A stretch of 64,000 nucleotides of DNA from Microbacterium marinum (GCF_014204835.1 NZ_JACHMD010000001.1:2232001-2296000); one strand, 5' to 3'. Counted from the stretch's first letter, positions 36,698 to 46,506 are shown. Translations and numbers: made by a program. The notes: generated by a model not told the origin, from the letters alone.

Positions 36698-38563
36698 TCA
36701 GGAGTGGACGCGGCGGCGGAGGACATCGATGCGCGCCTGCAGCTGGGCGACCGTCGCGCGGGCGACCTCGGGCCCGCCGCAGACCCGACGGAGCTCGGCG
36801 TGCACCGAGCCGTGGGGTTCGCCGCTCTGCCGCGCGTACAGGCCCACGAGGCTGTTCAGCAGCTGCCGCTGCTCGCGCAGGGTTCGGTGGAGGGCGGGCG
36901 GGAGCGTCGCCTCGACCTCGTTCGCGGGGAGCCCGGTCTTCTGCTCCTGCGCCTCCCGCGCGTGGCGGTGGCGGGTCTGCCGGGACTGGCGCTGCATGAG
37001 GAGCTCGTGGACGTGCTCGGGCTCGAGCAGACCCGGGATTCCGAGGAACTCCTCCTCCTCGAGCGTTCCGGGAACGGCCAGCTGGCCGAACTCCTTGCCG
37101 TCGTAGAGGACCCGGTCGAAGTGCGCCACCGACCCGAGCGCCTGGTAGCTGAACTCCTCCGTCAGCGCATCGGAGGCCTTGTCCTCCCGCTCCGCCTCCG
37201 CCAGGAGGTCGTCCTCGAGCGAGTCCTCCCCGTCGCTCTCGCGATCGAGGGCGTGGTCGCGCTCGCGCTCCATCTCGTTCGCGAGCGCGAGCAGCTGCGG
37301 GACGTTCGGAAGGAACACGGATGCCGCTTCGCCTCGGCGCCGGGCCCGAACGAAGCGGCCGATGGCCTGCGCGAAGAACAGCGGCGTCGAGGCGCTCGTC
37401 GCGTACACGCCGATCGCCAGTCGCGGGACGTCGACGCCCTCCGACACCATCCGGACGGCCACCATCCAGCGGGTGGTCGACTGCGCGAAGGTCTCGATCC
37501 GACCCGACGCCGCCTTGTCGTCCGAGAGCACGACGGTCGCCGCCTCGCCGGTGATGTCCCGCAGAATCGCCGCGTACGCCCGTGCCGCCGTCTGGTCGGT
37601 CGCGATGATGAGCCCGCCGGCGTCGGGCACGTCCTGGCGGACCTCGCTGAGCCGACGGTCGGCGGAGCGCAGGACGGCGGGAATCCAGTCACCCTGCGGA
37701 TCGAGCGCGGTGCGCCAGGCCTGCGAGTTGATGTCCTTCGTGTTGTCCTGCCCGAGGTGGGCTTCGTACTCGTCCCCCGCCTTGGTGCGCCAGCGCATCT
37801 GGCCCGCGTACACGTGGAAGAGGACGGGACGGACAACGCCGTCGGCGAGCGCGCGCCCGTAGCCGTAGTTGTAATCCGTCCGCGAGATGCGGATGCCCTT
37901 GCTGTTCGGGTGGTACTCGACGAACGGGATCGGCGCCGTGTCACTGCGGAACGGCGTGCCCGACAGCAGCAGGCGTCGCGTCGCCCGCCCATACGCCTCC
38001 CGCAGCGCGTCGCCCCAGCTGAGCGCGTCGCCACCGTGATGAACCTCATCGAGGATCACCAGGGCGCGGGAGTCCAGCACGAGACGCTCGTGCACCGACG
38101 CCTTCACCGCCACCTGCGCGTAGGTGACCGCGACGCCGTGATAGTGCCGGGCCGGCGCGTAGTGCTTGTTGCTGAAGCGGGGGTCGAGGCGGATGGAGAC
38201 GCGCGCCGCGGCATCCGCCCACTGCGTCTTCAGGTGCTCGGTCGGAGCGACGACGATGATCCGGTCGATGACCCCGCGTCGCATGAGCTCGCTCGCGAGA
38301 CGGAGCGCGAAGGTCGTCTTGCCTGCACCCGGGGTCGCCGCGGCCAGGAAGTCGCGCGGCCCCCGCCCCACGCCCTCAGGCCCGTCCGCGTCGAAGTACT
38401 GCTCGAGCGCCTCGGCCTGCCAGGCGCGGAGGTTCTGCGCGGTTCCCCACGGGGCGCGCTGCGGGAAGGCCGGGGAGAGGTGCTCGGCGGCGAAGCTGCC
38501 GAAGTGTCCGCCGTCGGCGGGTTCGGACACCTCCGCTTCTCCGGCTCGCTCGTTCCCCGTCAC
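36698..38563 (-). CDS. DEAD/DEAH-box helicase
   Basis: A 621-residue SF2 helicase with Walker A ATPGAGKTT, motif II DEVHHGG, motif III LLLSGTPFRSD and motif VI QAIGRFVRARR. The DEVHH form and layout resemble XPB/UvrB-like actinobacterial helicases of unassigned role. The C-terminal 200 residues are charged and helical with several Arg/Glu-rich segments. Start is GTG at 38561-38563; TATCGT lies 8 nt upstream (complement of 38572-38577). Divergent from the SGNH gene. Confidence 0.88.
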   Translation of the reverse strand: MTGNERAGEAEVSEPADGGHFGSFAAEHLSPAFPQRAPWGTAQNLRAWQAEALEQYFDADGPEGVGRGPRDFLAAATPGAGKTTFALRLASELMRRGVIDRIIVVAPTEHLKTQWADAAARVSIRLDPRFSNKHYAPARHYHGVAVTYAQVAVKASVHERLVLDSRALVILDEVHHGGDALSWGDALREAYGRATRRLLLSGTPFRSDTAPIPFVEYHPNSKGIRISRTDYNYGYGRALADGVVRPVLFHVYAGQMRWRTKAGDEYEAHLGQDNTKDINSQAWRTALDPQGDWIPAVLRSADRRLSEVRQDVPDAGGLIIATDQTAARAYAAILRDITGEAATVVLSDDKAASGRIETFAQSTTRWMVAVRMVSEGVDVPRLAIGVYATSASTPLFFAQAIGRFVRARRRGEAASVFLPNVPQLLALANEMERERDHALDRESDGEDSLEDDLLAEAEREDKASDALTEEFSYQALGSVAHFDRVLYDGKEFGQLAVPGTLEEEEFLGIPGLLEPEHVHELLMQRQSRQTRHRHAREAQEQKTGLPANEVEATLPPALHRTLREQRQLLNSLVGLYARQSGEPHGSVHAELRRVCGGPEVARATVAQLQARIDVLRRRVHS

Positions 38564-38616
38564 GTCGATCCACGATAGATGCTCCCACCGACAGGTAGCC
38601 TCGAAGCGGAGGTCTC

Positions 38617-39471
38617 ATGCGAAACAACGAGCCGGCGACCGACGAGAACCGCACCCCGTACGTCCCGAATGCGACGGCCCACCCGTGGCGACGCATGGTG
38701 TCCCTCGGAGATTCGTTCACGGAGGGCATCGGCGATCCCGAGCCCTCCCTCCCCGGCGGCCACCGCGGGTGGGCCGACCGTGTCGCCGAAGTCCTCTCCG
38801 CGCAGGTGGACGACTTCGCGTACGCGAACCTCGCCGTCCGCGGCCGCCTGATCGGGCAGATCGTCGACGGGCAGGTCGAACCCGCGCTCGCGCTCAAGCC
38901 CGACCTGGTGACCTTCTCCGCCGGTGGAAACGACGTCATCCGCCCGGGCGGTGACCCCGACGCGGTGGCCGAGCTGTTCGAGGATGCCGTCGCGCGGCTG
39001 TCCTCGCAGGGCGCCACCGTCGTCGTGTTCACCGGCATCGACACCGCCTTCACCCCGGTCTTCCGCGGCATCCGCGGCCGGGTCGCGATCTACAACGAGA
39101 ACATCCGGGCGATCGCGGACCGGTACGACTGCATCGTGGCCGACCAGTGGGCGCTCAAAGAGGTCCAGGACATGCGGTTCTTCGACGACGACCGCCTCCA
39201 CATGAACGCGCTCGGACACCACGAGGTCGCCCGCATGGTCCTGCGGGCGCTGAACGTGCCGAACGACCTGCAGGCCATGCAGCCCGACCCGCTGCCGTCG
39301 ACGACGTGGCGTGCGGCGCGCGGCAACGACCTGATCTGGGCGCGGGAGTACCTGGTGCCCTGGGTCCTGCGCCGCCTCCGCCACCAGTCGTCGGGAGACA
39401 CGATCACCGCGAAGCGGCCTGAAGCGCTGCCGGTGATGTACCGACGCCCGGAGCCCTCTGACGCCGACTGA
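38617..39471 (+). CDS. SGNH/GDSL-type esterase
   Basis: A 284-residue hydrolase with block I GDSFTEG (nucleophile Ser), Gly in AYANLAVRGR, block III GGND and block V DRLHMN carrying the catalytic Asp/His. No signal peptide, so cytoplasmic. Substrate unknown (acetyl or acyl esters). A GGAGG ribosome binding site precedes the ATG, and TAGCCT at 38596-38601 is a candidate -10. Its stop lies inside a hairpin shared with the convergent methyltransferase gene. Confidence 0.9.
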   Translation: MRNNEPATDENRTPYVPNATAHPWRRMVSLGDSFTEGIGDPEPSLPGGHRGWADRVAEVLSAQVDDFAYANLAVRGRLIGQIVDGQVEPALALKPDLVTFSAGGNDVIRPGGDPDAVAELFEDAVARLSSQGATVVVFTGIDTAFTPVFRGIRGRVAIYNENIRAIADRYDCIVADQWALKEVQDMRFFDDDRLHMNALGHHEVARMVLRALNVPNDLQAMQPDPLPSTTWRAARGNDLIWAREYLVPWVLRRLRHQSSGDTITAKRPEALPVMYRRPEPSDAD

Positions 39472-39490
39472 CCGGACCGCTCCCGGTCAG
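39468..39490. terminator. Bidirectional terminator built on two stop codons
   Basis: CTGACCGG (39468-39475) pairs with CCGGTCAG (39483-39490), 7-nt loop. The left arm contains the SGNH stop TGA and the right arm contains the convergent gene's stop. Confidence 0.65.
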
Positions 39491-40287
39491 CGCAGCGCCC
39501 ACAGGGCGACCGCGGAGGCCGCGGCCACGTTGAGGGAGTCGACGCCGCCCGCCATCGGGATCGTGACGACGGTGTCCGCGGTGGCGAGCGCGCGGCGGGA
39601 CAGACCGTCGCCCTCTGACCCGAGGACCACGGCCACGCGGTCGGGTCGACGAGCGGCGAACCGGTCGAGCGGGACAGCATCCTCCGTCAGCGCGAGAGCG
39701 GCCACATGCAGCCCGGCGGAGCGGAGGATCGGCGCGACCGAATCCCACTCCGGCATCCTCGTCCACGGCACCTGGAAGACGGTCCCCATGCTCACGCGCA
39801 CGCTCCTGCGGTACAGCGGGTCGGCGCAGCGCGGCGAGACGAGGACCGCGTCGACACCCAACCCCGCCGCGGCCCGGAAGGCGGCACCCACATTCGTGTG
39901 ATCGCCGACATCCTCCAGGATCATGACCAGCCGCGCCCGGGCGACGAGATCGGCCACCGCGGGCAGATCGGGACGGTGCATCGCGGCGAGGGCGCCCCGG
40001 TGCACCGCGTATCCCGTGACCTCCTCGGCCACGGCATCCGGCACCACGTACACCGGCGCAGAACCCGCCAGCGACTCGGCATCCGCCAGCCACTTCTCCT
40101 GCACCAGGAGCGAACGCGGGCGGTGTCCGGCAGCTACCGCCCGGGCGATCACCTTCGCGGACTCGGCGATGTAGAGCCCGCCAGCGGGTTCGGCCACCCG
40201 GCGCAGGGCCGTGTCGGTCAATCCGCGGTAATCGGCCAGGCGCGGGTCGGCAGGATCGTCGATCCGCTCGATGGTCATGGTGCCCAT
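39487..40287 (-). CDS. TrmH/SpoU family RNA 2'-O-methyltransferase
   Basis: A 266-residue SPOUT methyltransferase. It has the family motifs LEDVGDHTNVGAAFRAAAGLG, VVLGSEGDGLS and IPMAGGVDSLNVAAASAVALW, which build the SAM-binding knot. It modifies rRNA or tRNA ribose; the target cannot be read from sequence. Start at 40285-40287 (MGTMTIE); an in-frame ATG at 40278 is equally plausible, and no ribosome binding site decides. Confidence 0.92.
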   Translation of the reverse strand: MGTMTIERIDDPADPRLADYRGLTDTALRRVAEPAGGLYIAESAKVIARAVAAGHRPRSLLVQEKWLADAESLAGSAPVYVVPDAVAEEVTGYAVHRGALAAMHRPDLPAVADLVARARLVMILEDVGDHTNVGAAFRAAAGLGVDAVLVSPRCADPLYRRSVRVSMGTVFQVPWTRMPEWDSVAPILRSAGLHVAALALTEDAVPLDRFAARRPDRVAVVLGSEGDGLSRRALATADTVVTIPMAGGVDSLNVAAASAVALWALR

Positions 40288-40356
40288 GGTGTCACGCACC
40301 GTCGGCGGCCCGCGCCGGCAGACGGCGTAGGCTCGAACCTGCAGTCGGGAGGTGGC

Positions 40357-41229
40357 GTGGGCACGCTGTGGGATGAGGACGCGGAGACCGCGGAGGCCGT
40401 TCGGACGGCCATCGACGTGTTGCGCGGACACCGGATCGCGGTGCTCACCGGGGCCGGCGTCTCCACCGACTCGGGCATCCCCGACTACCGCGGCAAGGGC
40501 GCTCCCGTCCGCACCCCCATGACCGCTCAGCAGTTCCTCACCGACGACGCCTCCCGTCGGCGGTACTGGGTGGGCAGCCACCTGGGGTGGAAGGCATTCT
40601 CGGCATCCTCCCCCAACGCCGGCCACCGGGCGCTCGCCGCGCTCGAGCGCGCCGGCGCGGCATCCGGTGTCATCACCCAGAACGTGGACGGTCTCCACGT
40701 CCGCGCCGGAAGCCACCGGGTCGTCGAACTCCACGGCACGATGCGGCGGGTGAGCTGCCTGCACTGCGGCCAGGTCTTCGATCGTCGCGACCTCGCGATC
40801 CGTGTCGAACAAGACAACCCGTGGATCACGGTCCCGGAGAACGTCGAGCTCGGCCCCGACGGCGACGTCCTCCCCCACGTCGGAGACGACTTCGTCGTCC
40901 CGGTGTGCTCGGTGTGCGGCGGCGTCCTCAAGCCCGACGTCGTGTTCTTCGGCGAGTTCATCCCCGCCGAGAAGTTCCGCGAGGCGGAGCAGCTCGTGCA
41001 CAGCAGCACCGCCCTGCTGATCGCCGGCTCGTCCCTGGTCGTCAACTCGGGGATCCGTCTGCTCGAACGAGCCCGCCGGCGACGGATGCCCGTCGTCATC
41101 GTCAACCGCGGCCAGACACGAGGAGACTCCCGGGCAACCGTCAAAGTCGACGCGGGCACCTCGGAGGTCCTGACCGAACTCGCCCGCGAGCTGACCGCCG
41201 CGGACGGCATGGCCCCTTCGGCACCGTAG
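40357..41229 (+). CDS. Sirtuin, NAD-dependent protein deacylase
   Basis: A 290-residue Sir2 protein. It shows LTGAGVSTDSGIPDYRG (NAD binding), TQNVDGLH, the catalytic His in VVELHGTM, and a four-Cys zinc site (SCLHCGQV and CSVCGGV). It removes acyl groups from lysines using NAD. GTG at 40357 with GGGAGG (40347-40352) is chosen. TAGGCT at 40328-40333 is the likely -10. Adjacent to the histidine phosphatase gene. Confidence 0.93.
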   Translation: MGTLWDEDAETAEAVRTAIDVLRGHRIAVLTGAGVSTDSGIPDYRGKGAPVRTPMTAQQFLTDDASRRRYWVGSHLGWKAFSASSPNAGHRALAALERAGAASGVITQNVDGLHVRAGSHRVVELHGTMRRVSCLHCGQVFDRRDLAIRVEQDNPWITVPENVELGPDGDVLPHVGDDFVVPVCSVCGGVLKPDVVFFGEFIPAEKFREAEQLVHSSTALLIAGSSLVVNSGIRLLERARRRRMPVVIVNRGQTRGDSRATVKVDAGTSEVLTELARELTAADGMAPSAP

Positions 41230-41238
41230 GCTCGAACG

Positions 41239-41844
41239 GTGACGACCCTCACCCTCGTGCGCCACGGCGAGACCGACTGGAACCTGAACCGCCGCATCCA
41301 GGGGTCGACGGACATCCCGCTCAACGCCACCGGACGCGCGCAGGCACGGGAAGTCGGCCTCGCGCTCGCCGAGCAGCGCGACCCGACCGTGCCGCTCATC
41401 CTCGCGTCAAGCGACCTCTCCCGCGCGCGCGAGACCGCCGAGATCATCGCCGACGTCCTCGGCATCGAGGTGCTGCGCAGCTACGCCACCCTCCGCGAAC
41501 GCTCCTACGGCGAAGCCGAGGGCATGACCGACACCGAGTTCCTCGCGCGATGGGGCTCCTGGCACACCGCGGAGATCCCCGGCGCCGAGGAATGGCCGGA
41601 CGTCACCTCACGCGCCATCGACGCGATGCGTCAGGTCATCCGTGACGCCCGCGCGGCGACCGCGCCCCGCGCACCCGAAATCGTCGTCGTCGCGCACGGC
41701 GCGCTCATCCGCGCGGTGCTGCGTCATGCCACAGCCGGACTCCACCCCGAGGACGGCATACGCCTCGCCAACGGCTCGCGCCACACGTTCCTCGTCGAGC
41801 GGGAGCGGCTCCGACTGCTCGCGTCGCCGGGCGTCCCCGCCTGA
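41239..41844 (+). CDS. Histidine phosphatase family protein
   Basis: A 201-residue phosphoglycerate mutase-like phosphatase with the phospho-accepting LVRHGETDWN, ASSDLSRARETAE, RSYGEAEG and second His in VVAHGALIRAVL. Likely a small-metabolite phosphatase; substrate unassigned. Start is GTG at 41239 with TAGGCT (41227-41232) 6 nt upstream, so a leaderless transcript is probable. Confidence 0.9.
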   Translation: MTTLTLVRHGETDWNLNRRIQGSTDIPLNATGRAQAREVGLALAEQRDPTVPLILASSDLSRARETAEIIADVLGIEVLRSYATLRERSYGEAEGMTDTEFLARWGSWHTAEIPGAEEWPDVTSRAIDAMRQVIRDARAATAPRAPEIVVVAHGALIRAVLRHATAGLHPEDGIRLANGSRHTFLVERERLRLLASPGVPA

Positions 41845-41868
41845 GCGGGCGCCCGACGACGCGGCGCC

Positions 41869-43035
41869 TCACGCCACGCCCAGCGCCCGGGCGATGACGA
41901 GCAGCTGAACCTCGGTGGTGCCCTCCCCGACCTCGAGGATCTTCGAGTCGCGGTAGTGGCGTGCCACCGGGTACTCGTTCATGAAGCCGTTCCCGCCGAA
42001 GATCTGCGTCGCGTCGCGGGCGTTGTCCATCGCAGCATCGCTCGCGGTGACCTTGGCGATCGCGGCCTCGACCTTGAACGGGCGGCCCGCGTCACGCAGC
42101 CGCGCCGCATGGAGCCAGGCGAGTCGCGCCACGTGGACGCGCTGCTGCATGCGGGCCAGCATGAACTGGATGCTCTGACGCGTTCCGAGGCGCTCGCCGA
42201 ACACCACCCGGCTCTGCGCGTAGTCGACGGCCGCCTCCAAGCATCCCTCCGCCGCGCCGGTCGCAAGGGCCGCGATCGCGACCCTCCCCTCGTCGAGGAT
42301 GTGCAGGAACCCCGCGAATCCCCGGCCGCGCTCTCCCAGCAGGTTCGCCTCCGGCACCCGGGCGCCCTCGAAGGTGAGCGGGTGGGTGTCGCTGGCATGC
42401 CAGCCCACCTTGTCGTAGGCGGGTCCGACGGAGAATCCGGGGGTGCCCGTGGGGACGATGATCGTCGACACCTCCCGGCGACCATCGGCACGCTCTCCCG
42501 TCACCGCGGTCACCGTCACGAATCGGGTGATCGGGGTCCCCGAGTTCGTGATGAATTGCTTGGCGCCGTCGATCACCCACTCGCCGCCGTCCAGTCGAGC
42601 GGTGGTGCGGGTCGCCCCGGCATCCGATCCCGCCTCCGGCTCGGTCAGGCCGAACCCGGCGAGCGCGCGGCCGGCCAGCAGGTCGGGCAGGAGTTCCGAC
42701 CGCTGCACGTCGGTGCCGAACCGGAACACCGGCATGGCACCGAGGCTCACCCCTGCCTCGAGCGTGATGGCGATCGACTGGTCGACTCTCGCGAGGGCCT
42801 CGATCGCCAGTCCGAGAGCCACGTAGTCGCCGCCCTGCCCGCCGACCTCCTCGGGGAACGGGAGTCCGAACAGCCCCATCTCCCCCATCTGCGCGACCAC
42901 GTCCATCGGGAGCGTCTTGGTGCGATCGGCCTCATACGAGACCGGTGCGACGACATCGTCCGCGAAGGAGCGCACAAGACCGGCGAGCTCGTACTGCTCC
43001 TCGGAGAGTCCGTAACCGGAGAGATCCATCTTCAT
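41869..43035 (-). CDS. Acyl-CoA dehydrogenase
   Basis: A 388-residue FAD enzyme with the N-terminal helical domain, GLTEPEAGSDAGATRTTA (FAD/substrate strand), and the C-terminal QIFGGNGFMNEYPV and VGEGTTEVQ, the latter holding the catalytic Glu. It is the last gene of the leftward branched-chain oxoacid dehydrogenase unit, overlapping the E2 stop by 4 bp. This placement suggests it oxidises branched acyl-CoAs (isobutyryl-, isovaleryl- or 2-methylbutyryl-CoA) made by that complex. Confidence 0.92.
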   Translation of the reverse strand: MKMDLSGYGLSEEQYELAGLVRSFADDVVAPVSYEADRTKTLPMDVVAQMGEMGLFGLPFPEEVGGQGGDYVALGLAIEALARVDQSIAITLEAGVSLGAMPVFRFGTDVQRSELLPDLLAGRALAGFGLTEPEAGSDAGATRTTARLDGGEWVIDGAKQFITNSGTPITRFVTVTAVTGERADGRREVSTIIVPTGTPGFSVGPAYDKVGWHASDTHPLTFEGARVPEANLLGERGRGFAGFLHILDEGRVAIAALATGAAEGCLEAAVDYAQSRVVFGERLGTRQSIQFMLARMQQRVHVARLAWLHAARLRDAGRPFKVEAAIAKVTASDAAMDNARDATQIFGGNGFMNEYPVARHYRDSKILEVGEGTTEVQLLVIARALGVA

Positions 43036-44375
43036 GCCAGCACCATCGCCCGTCCCGGCTCGCGGAGGATGTCCCCCACGTCTGTGAGGAACCTCGCCGC
43101 CTCGGCACCGTCGACGAGCCGGTGATCGAACGAGAGGCTGAGCGTCAGCACGTCGCGCAGCGCGATGCCGCCCTCGAACTCCCAGGGCTGGCGGCGGACC
43201 GCGCCGAGCCCCAGGATCCCCGCCTCGCCGGGCACGAGGATCGGCGTCCCGGCATCCACTCCGAAGACCCCGAAGTTCGTGATCGAGAAGGTGCCGCCGC
43301 TGAGGTCCGCGGGCGTCGCCCGTCCCGCACGCGCGGTCGCGGCGAGCTCGCCGATTGCGCCTGCCAACTCGAGCAGCGACATCCTGTCGGCGTCCTTCAC
43401 CGAGGGGACCACGAGACCGCGGTCGGTCGCCGCCGCGATGCCCAGGTTCACGTAGCGCCGACGCACGATCTCACCGGCGGCCTCGTCCCACGTGGCGTTG
43501 AGGTCGGGGGTGCGCCTGAGCGCCACGCAGACGGCCTTCGCCGCGACCGCCAGGATCCCCACGCGGTGGTCGGCATACCGTCGATCGGCACGCAGTCCCT
43601 CCACCAGACGCACGGATGCCGTGACGTCCAGGGTCAGGAACGTCGACGCGTGCGGTGCGGTGAACGCCGACCGCACCATCGCGTCGGCGGTGTGCTTGCG
43701 GACGCCGCGGATGGGGATGCGTTCCTCGCGCTCCGTGGCGGAGCGGTCGGACGGCCGATCGATGCCCACCGGAACGGTCGGCGCCGTCGCTGTCCGGCCC
43801 GCGTAGGCCTCGACGTCCTCACGGGTGATGATCCCGGACGCACCCGATGCCTCGACGAGGGCGAGCTCGACGCCGAGATCCTTCGCGAGCTTCCGCACCG
43901 GCGGCGTGGAGCGAGGACGCTCCCGCATCTCCCGCTCGGGCGGCGCCGCGACGATCGCGTCGTGAGGCGCGGCCTCCCGGACCGCGTCGTCGGCGGATCC
44001 GCCGGCCGACGCCCCGCGCACCCGACGCTTCGGGCGGCCGGCTGCCCGCGGCTCGGCTCCGTAGCCGACGAGGTTCGGCTCGCGCGTCTCGGCCGGAGCG
44101 GGCACGTCGTCCTCCTCGGGCGCGGGTGCCTCGGCGCCGGCCACATCGAAGGAGATGAGCACCTCGCCGACGGCGACGACATCGCCCGCGTCGTGTCGGA
44201 GGGCGGCGACGGTCCCCGCGAACGGAGAGGGTAGCTCGACGATGGCCTTGGCGGTCTCGACTTCGGCGATCGTCTGGTTGAGCGTCACCTGGTCGCCCTG
44301 CGCCACGTGCCACTGCACGATCTCGGCCTCGGGAAGACCTTCCCCGAGGTCGGGGAGACGGAAGTCGGTGATCAT
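43032..44375 (-). CDS. bkdC: Branched-chain 2-oxoacid dehydrogenase E2 (lipoyl acyltransferase)
   Basis: A 447-residue E2. One N-terminal lipoyl domain with the lipoylation site in VETAKAIVE (about residue 42), a variable linker, the peripheral subunit-binding domain (TPPVRKLAKDLGVELALVEASG), and the catalytic domain ending SFDHRLVDGAEAARFL (active His). Start overlaps the E1-beta stop (ATGA). No E3 (lipoamide dehydrogenase) gene is in this cluster. Confidence 0.9.
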   Translation of the reverse strand: MITDFRLPDLGEGLPEAEIVQWHVAQGDQVTLNQTIAEVETAKAIVELPSPFAGTVAALRHDAGDVVAVGEVLISFDVAGAEAPAPEEDDVPAPAETREPNLVGYGAEPRAAGRPKRRVRGASAGGSADDAVREAAPHDAIVAAPPEREMRERPRSTPPVRKLAKDLGVELALVEASGASGIITREDVEAYAGRTATAPTVPVGIDRPSDRSATEREERIPIRGVRKHTADAMVRSAFTAPHASTFLTLDVTASVRLVEGLRADRRYADHRVGILAVAAKAVCVALRRTPDLNATWDEAAGEIVRRRYVNLGIAAATDRGLVVPSVKDADRMSLLELAGAIGELAATARAGRATPADLSGGTFSITNFGVFGVDAGTPILVPGEAGILGLGAVRRQPWEFEGGIALRDVLTLSLSFDHRLVDGAEAARFLTDVGDILREPGRAMVLA

Positions 44376-45382
44376 GCGGACACCTCCGAGAGGCTGTTCG
44401 GCCGGCCCATGACCCGGTCGACGGCGTCGAGGATCCGGTCGAGGTCGGGCAGGTGGTACCGCTCGAGCTTCGCCGGCGGGTACGGGATGTCCATGCCGGT
44501 GACCCGCACGGGCGGCGCCTCGAGGTAGTGGAAGCACTTCTCGGTGACGCTCGCGATGATCTCCGCGGCCACACCCCCTTCGCGCGACGCCTCGTGCGTG
44601 ACGACGACGCGACCCGTGCGCCGGACGGATGCCGTGACGGCGGCGTAGTCCACCGGTGAGATCGACCGCAGGTCGATGACCTCCAGCGAGATCCCCTCAT
44701 CCTCTGCGGCGAGCGCCGCGTCGAGAGCCGTGGTCACGTGCGACCCGTACGTGAGGACGGTGACGTCGGAGCCCTCGCGAACGACTCTGGCGAGGCCCAG
44801 GGGCGCCGCGTCGGCGATGTCGGCATCGACATCGACCTCCCCCTTCGCGTGATAGAGCCGCTTCGGTTCGAGGAAGATGACCGGGTCATCGCACGCGATG
44901 GCCTGCCGCAACATCGTGTAGGCGTCCTGAGGATTCGACACTGCGACGACCCGGAGCCCCGCGGTGTGCACGAAGTACGCCTCGGGCGACTCCGAGTGGT
45001 GCTCGGCGGCGCCGACCCCGCCCGCCCATGGGATGCGGATCGTCAGCGGCATGGTGACCCGCCCCTGCGTCCGGTAGTGGAGCTTGGCGACCTGACTGAC
45101 GATCTGATCGAACGCCGGGTAGACGAATCCGTCGAACTGGATCTCGACCACGGGACGGAACCCGCGGAACGCGAGCCCGACGGCGGTGCCCACGATCCCG
45201 GACTCCGCCAGAGGGGTGTCCACGACGCGACGGGGGCCGAATTCCGCTTGGAGGCCATCGGTGATGCGGAAGACGCCGCCGAGCTTTCCGATGTCCTCAC
45301 CCATGACGAGGACCTTGTCGTCGTCGGCGAGCGCGCGCCGCATCCCCGCGTTCAGCGCCTTGCCGAGCGTCAGCTGGGTCAT
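44372..45382 (-). CDS. bkdB: 2-oxoacid dehydrogenase E1 beta subunit
   Basis: A 336-residue E1-beta of usual length, with GKALNAGMRRAL, GEDIGKLGGVFRIT, FVYPAFDQIVSQVAKLHYRTQGR and the C-terminal VVTHEASREGGVAAEI segment. It forms the thiamine-diphosphate-dependent alpha2beta2 decarboxylase with the next gene. Start overlaps the E1-alpha stop (4 bp). Confidence 0.93.
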   Translation of the reverse strand: MTQLTLGKALNAGMRRALADDDKVLVMGEDIGKLGGVFRITDGLQAEFGPRRVVDTPLAESGIVGTAVGLAFRGFRPVVEIQFDGFVYPAFDQIVSQVAKLHYRTQGRVTMPLTIRIPWAGGVGAAEHHSESPEAYFVHTAGLRVVAVSNPQDAYTMLRQAIACDDPVIFLEPKRLYHAKGEVDVDADIADAAPLGLARVVREGSDVTVLTYGSHVTTALDAALAAEDEGISLEVIDLRSISPVDYAAVTASVRRTGRVVVTHEASREGGVAAEIIASVTEKCFHYLEAPPVRVTGMDIPYPPAKLERYHLPDLDRILDAVDRVMGRPNSLSEVSA

Positions 45383-46506
45383 GCCGCACCGCCTTCCGCG
45401 CCGAAGCCGTCGAGGTAGGCCATGAAGGCCGCCCGCTGCTCTTCGATGCCGGTGTGCGGCTCCGCGTAGACGTTCTCGAACAGCCGCTGCGGGGGCGGGG
45501 GCGTCGCCTCGACGACCGCGGCCCGCATCGCTGCGGTGAATCGGTCGGCGTCGGCCTGGACGGAGTCACGGAACGCGTCGTCGAACGCTCCCATGCGGCG
45601 GAGGTAGGCCTCCACGCGGGCGAGCGGGTCACGCGCGCGCCAGTAGTCCACTTCGGCGGGATCGCGGTAGCGGGTGGGGTCGTCGGAGGTGGTGTGGGGA
45701 CCGATGCGGTAGGTGACCGCCTCGATGAACGCCGGTCCGAGTCCGCTGCGTGCATGGTCCGCCGCCCAGCGCATCGCCGCGACGCACGCGAGCACGTCGT
45801 TGCCGTCGATGCGCATGCTGGGGATGCCGAAGCCGGGCGCCCGTCCGGCGATCGGGTACTGGGCTTGGAGACCCACCGGCTCCGAGATGGCCCACTGGTT
45901 GTTGGAGCACACGAAGACGACGGGGCTCTCGAAGGATGCCGCGAACACCATCGCCTCGTTCACGTCGCCCTGACTCGTCGCCCCGTCGCCGAAGTAGGCG
46001 ACCGCGACCTGGTCGCCCCCGTCGCGCTGGATGCCCATGGCGTATCCGACGGCGTGGAGGCTCTGCGCGCCGATGATGATCTGGGGGTTGGCGACGTGGG
46101 CGACGGAGGGGTCCCACGAGGAGTGCTTCGCCCCGTGCCACACCATCACGAAGTCCGCGGGCTCGATGCCGCGGACGAGCTCGATGCCGACCTCACGGTA
46201 GGTCGGGAACAGGAAGTCGTCGTCGTGGCAGGCCCAGGTGGTGCCCACCTGGACGGCCTCCTGCCCGTGTGCGGGTGCCCAGAGGCCGAGGTGTCCCTGG
46301 CGTTGCAGGGCGACGCCTTCGGCATCCAGTCGGCGCGTCATCGCCATGTCGCGGTACAGCTCGCGGAGCATCGCGGCGTCGACGTCGGCGATCCACGGAT
46401 CGAGCCGTTCGTCGGCGACACGGGAGCCGGTGTGATCGAGCAGCCGGGCGACGTCGTCGGTGTCGGTCGACCGCGCGGCGGCCGGGGTCAGAGTGTCGGT
46501 CATCAT
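45379..46506 (-). CDS. bkdA: 2-oxoacid dehydrogenase E1 alpha subunit
   Basis: A 375-residue E1-alpha. The thiamine diphosphate-binding motif starts GDGATSQGDVNEAMVFA and ends NNQW; ERLDPWI and MAMTRRLDAEGVALQRQG lie upstream. The tandem ATGs at 46504-46506/46501-46503 follow a GAGAGGG ribosome binding site. It leads the leftward E1a-E1b-E2-acyl-CoA dehydrogenase unit. Branched-chain rather than pyruvate specificity is inferred from the neighbours and the divergent Lrp-type regulator. Confidence 0.9.
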   Translation of the reverse strand: MMTDTLTPAAARSTDTDDVARLLDHTGSRVADERLDPWIADVDAAMLRELYRDMAMTRRLDAEGVALQRQGHLGLWAPAHGQEAVQVGTTWACHDDDFLFPTYREVGIELVRGIEPADFVMVWHGAKHSSWDPSVAHVANPQIIIGAQSLHAVGYAMGIQRDGGDQVAVAYFGDGATSQGDVNEAMVFAASFESPVVFVCSNNQWAISEPVGLQAQYPIAGRAPGFGIPSMRIDGNDVLACVAAMRWAADHARSGLGPAFIEAVTYRIGPHTTSDDPTRYRDPAEVDYWRARDPLARVEAYLRRMGAFDDAFRDSVQADADRFTAAMRAAVVEATPPPPQRLFENVYAEPHTGIEEQRAAFMAYLDGFGAEGGAA

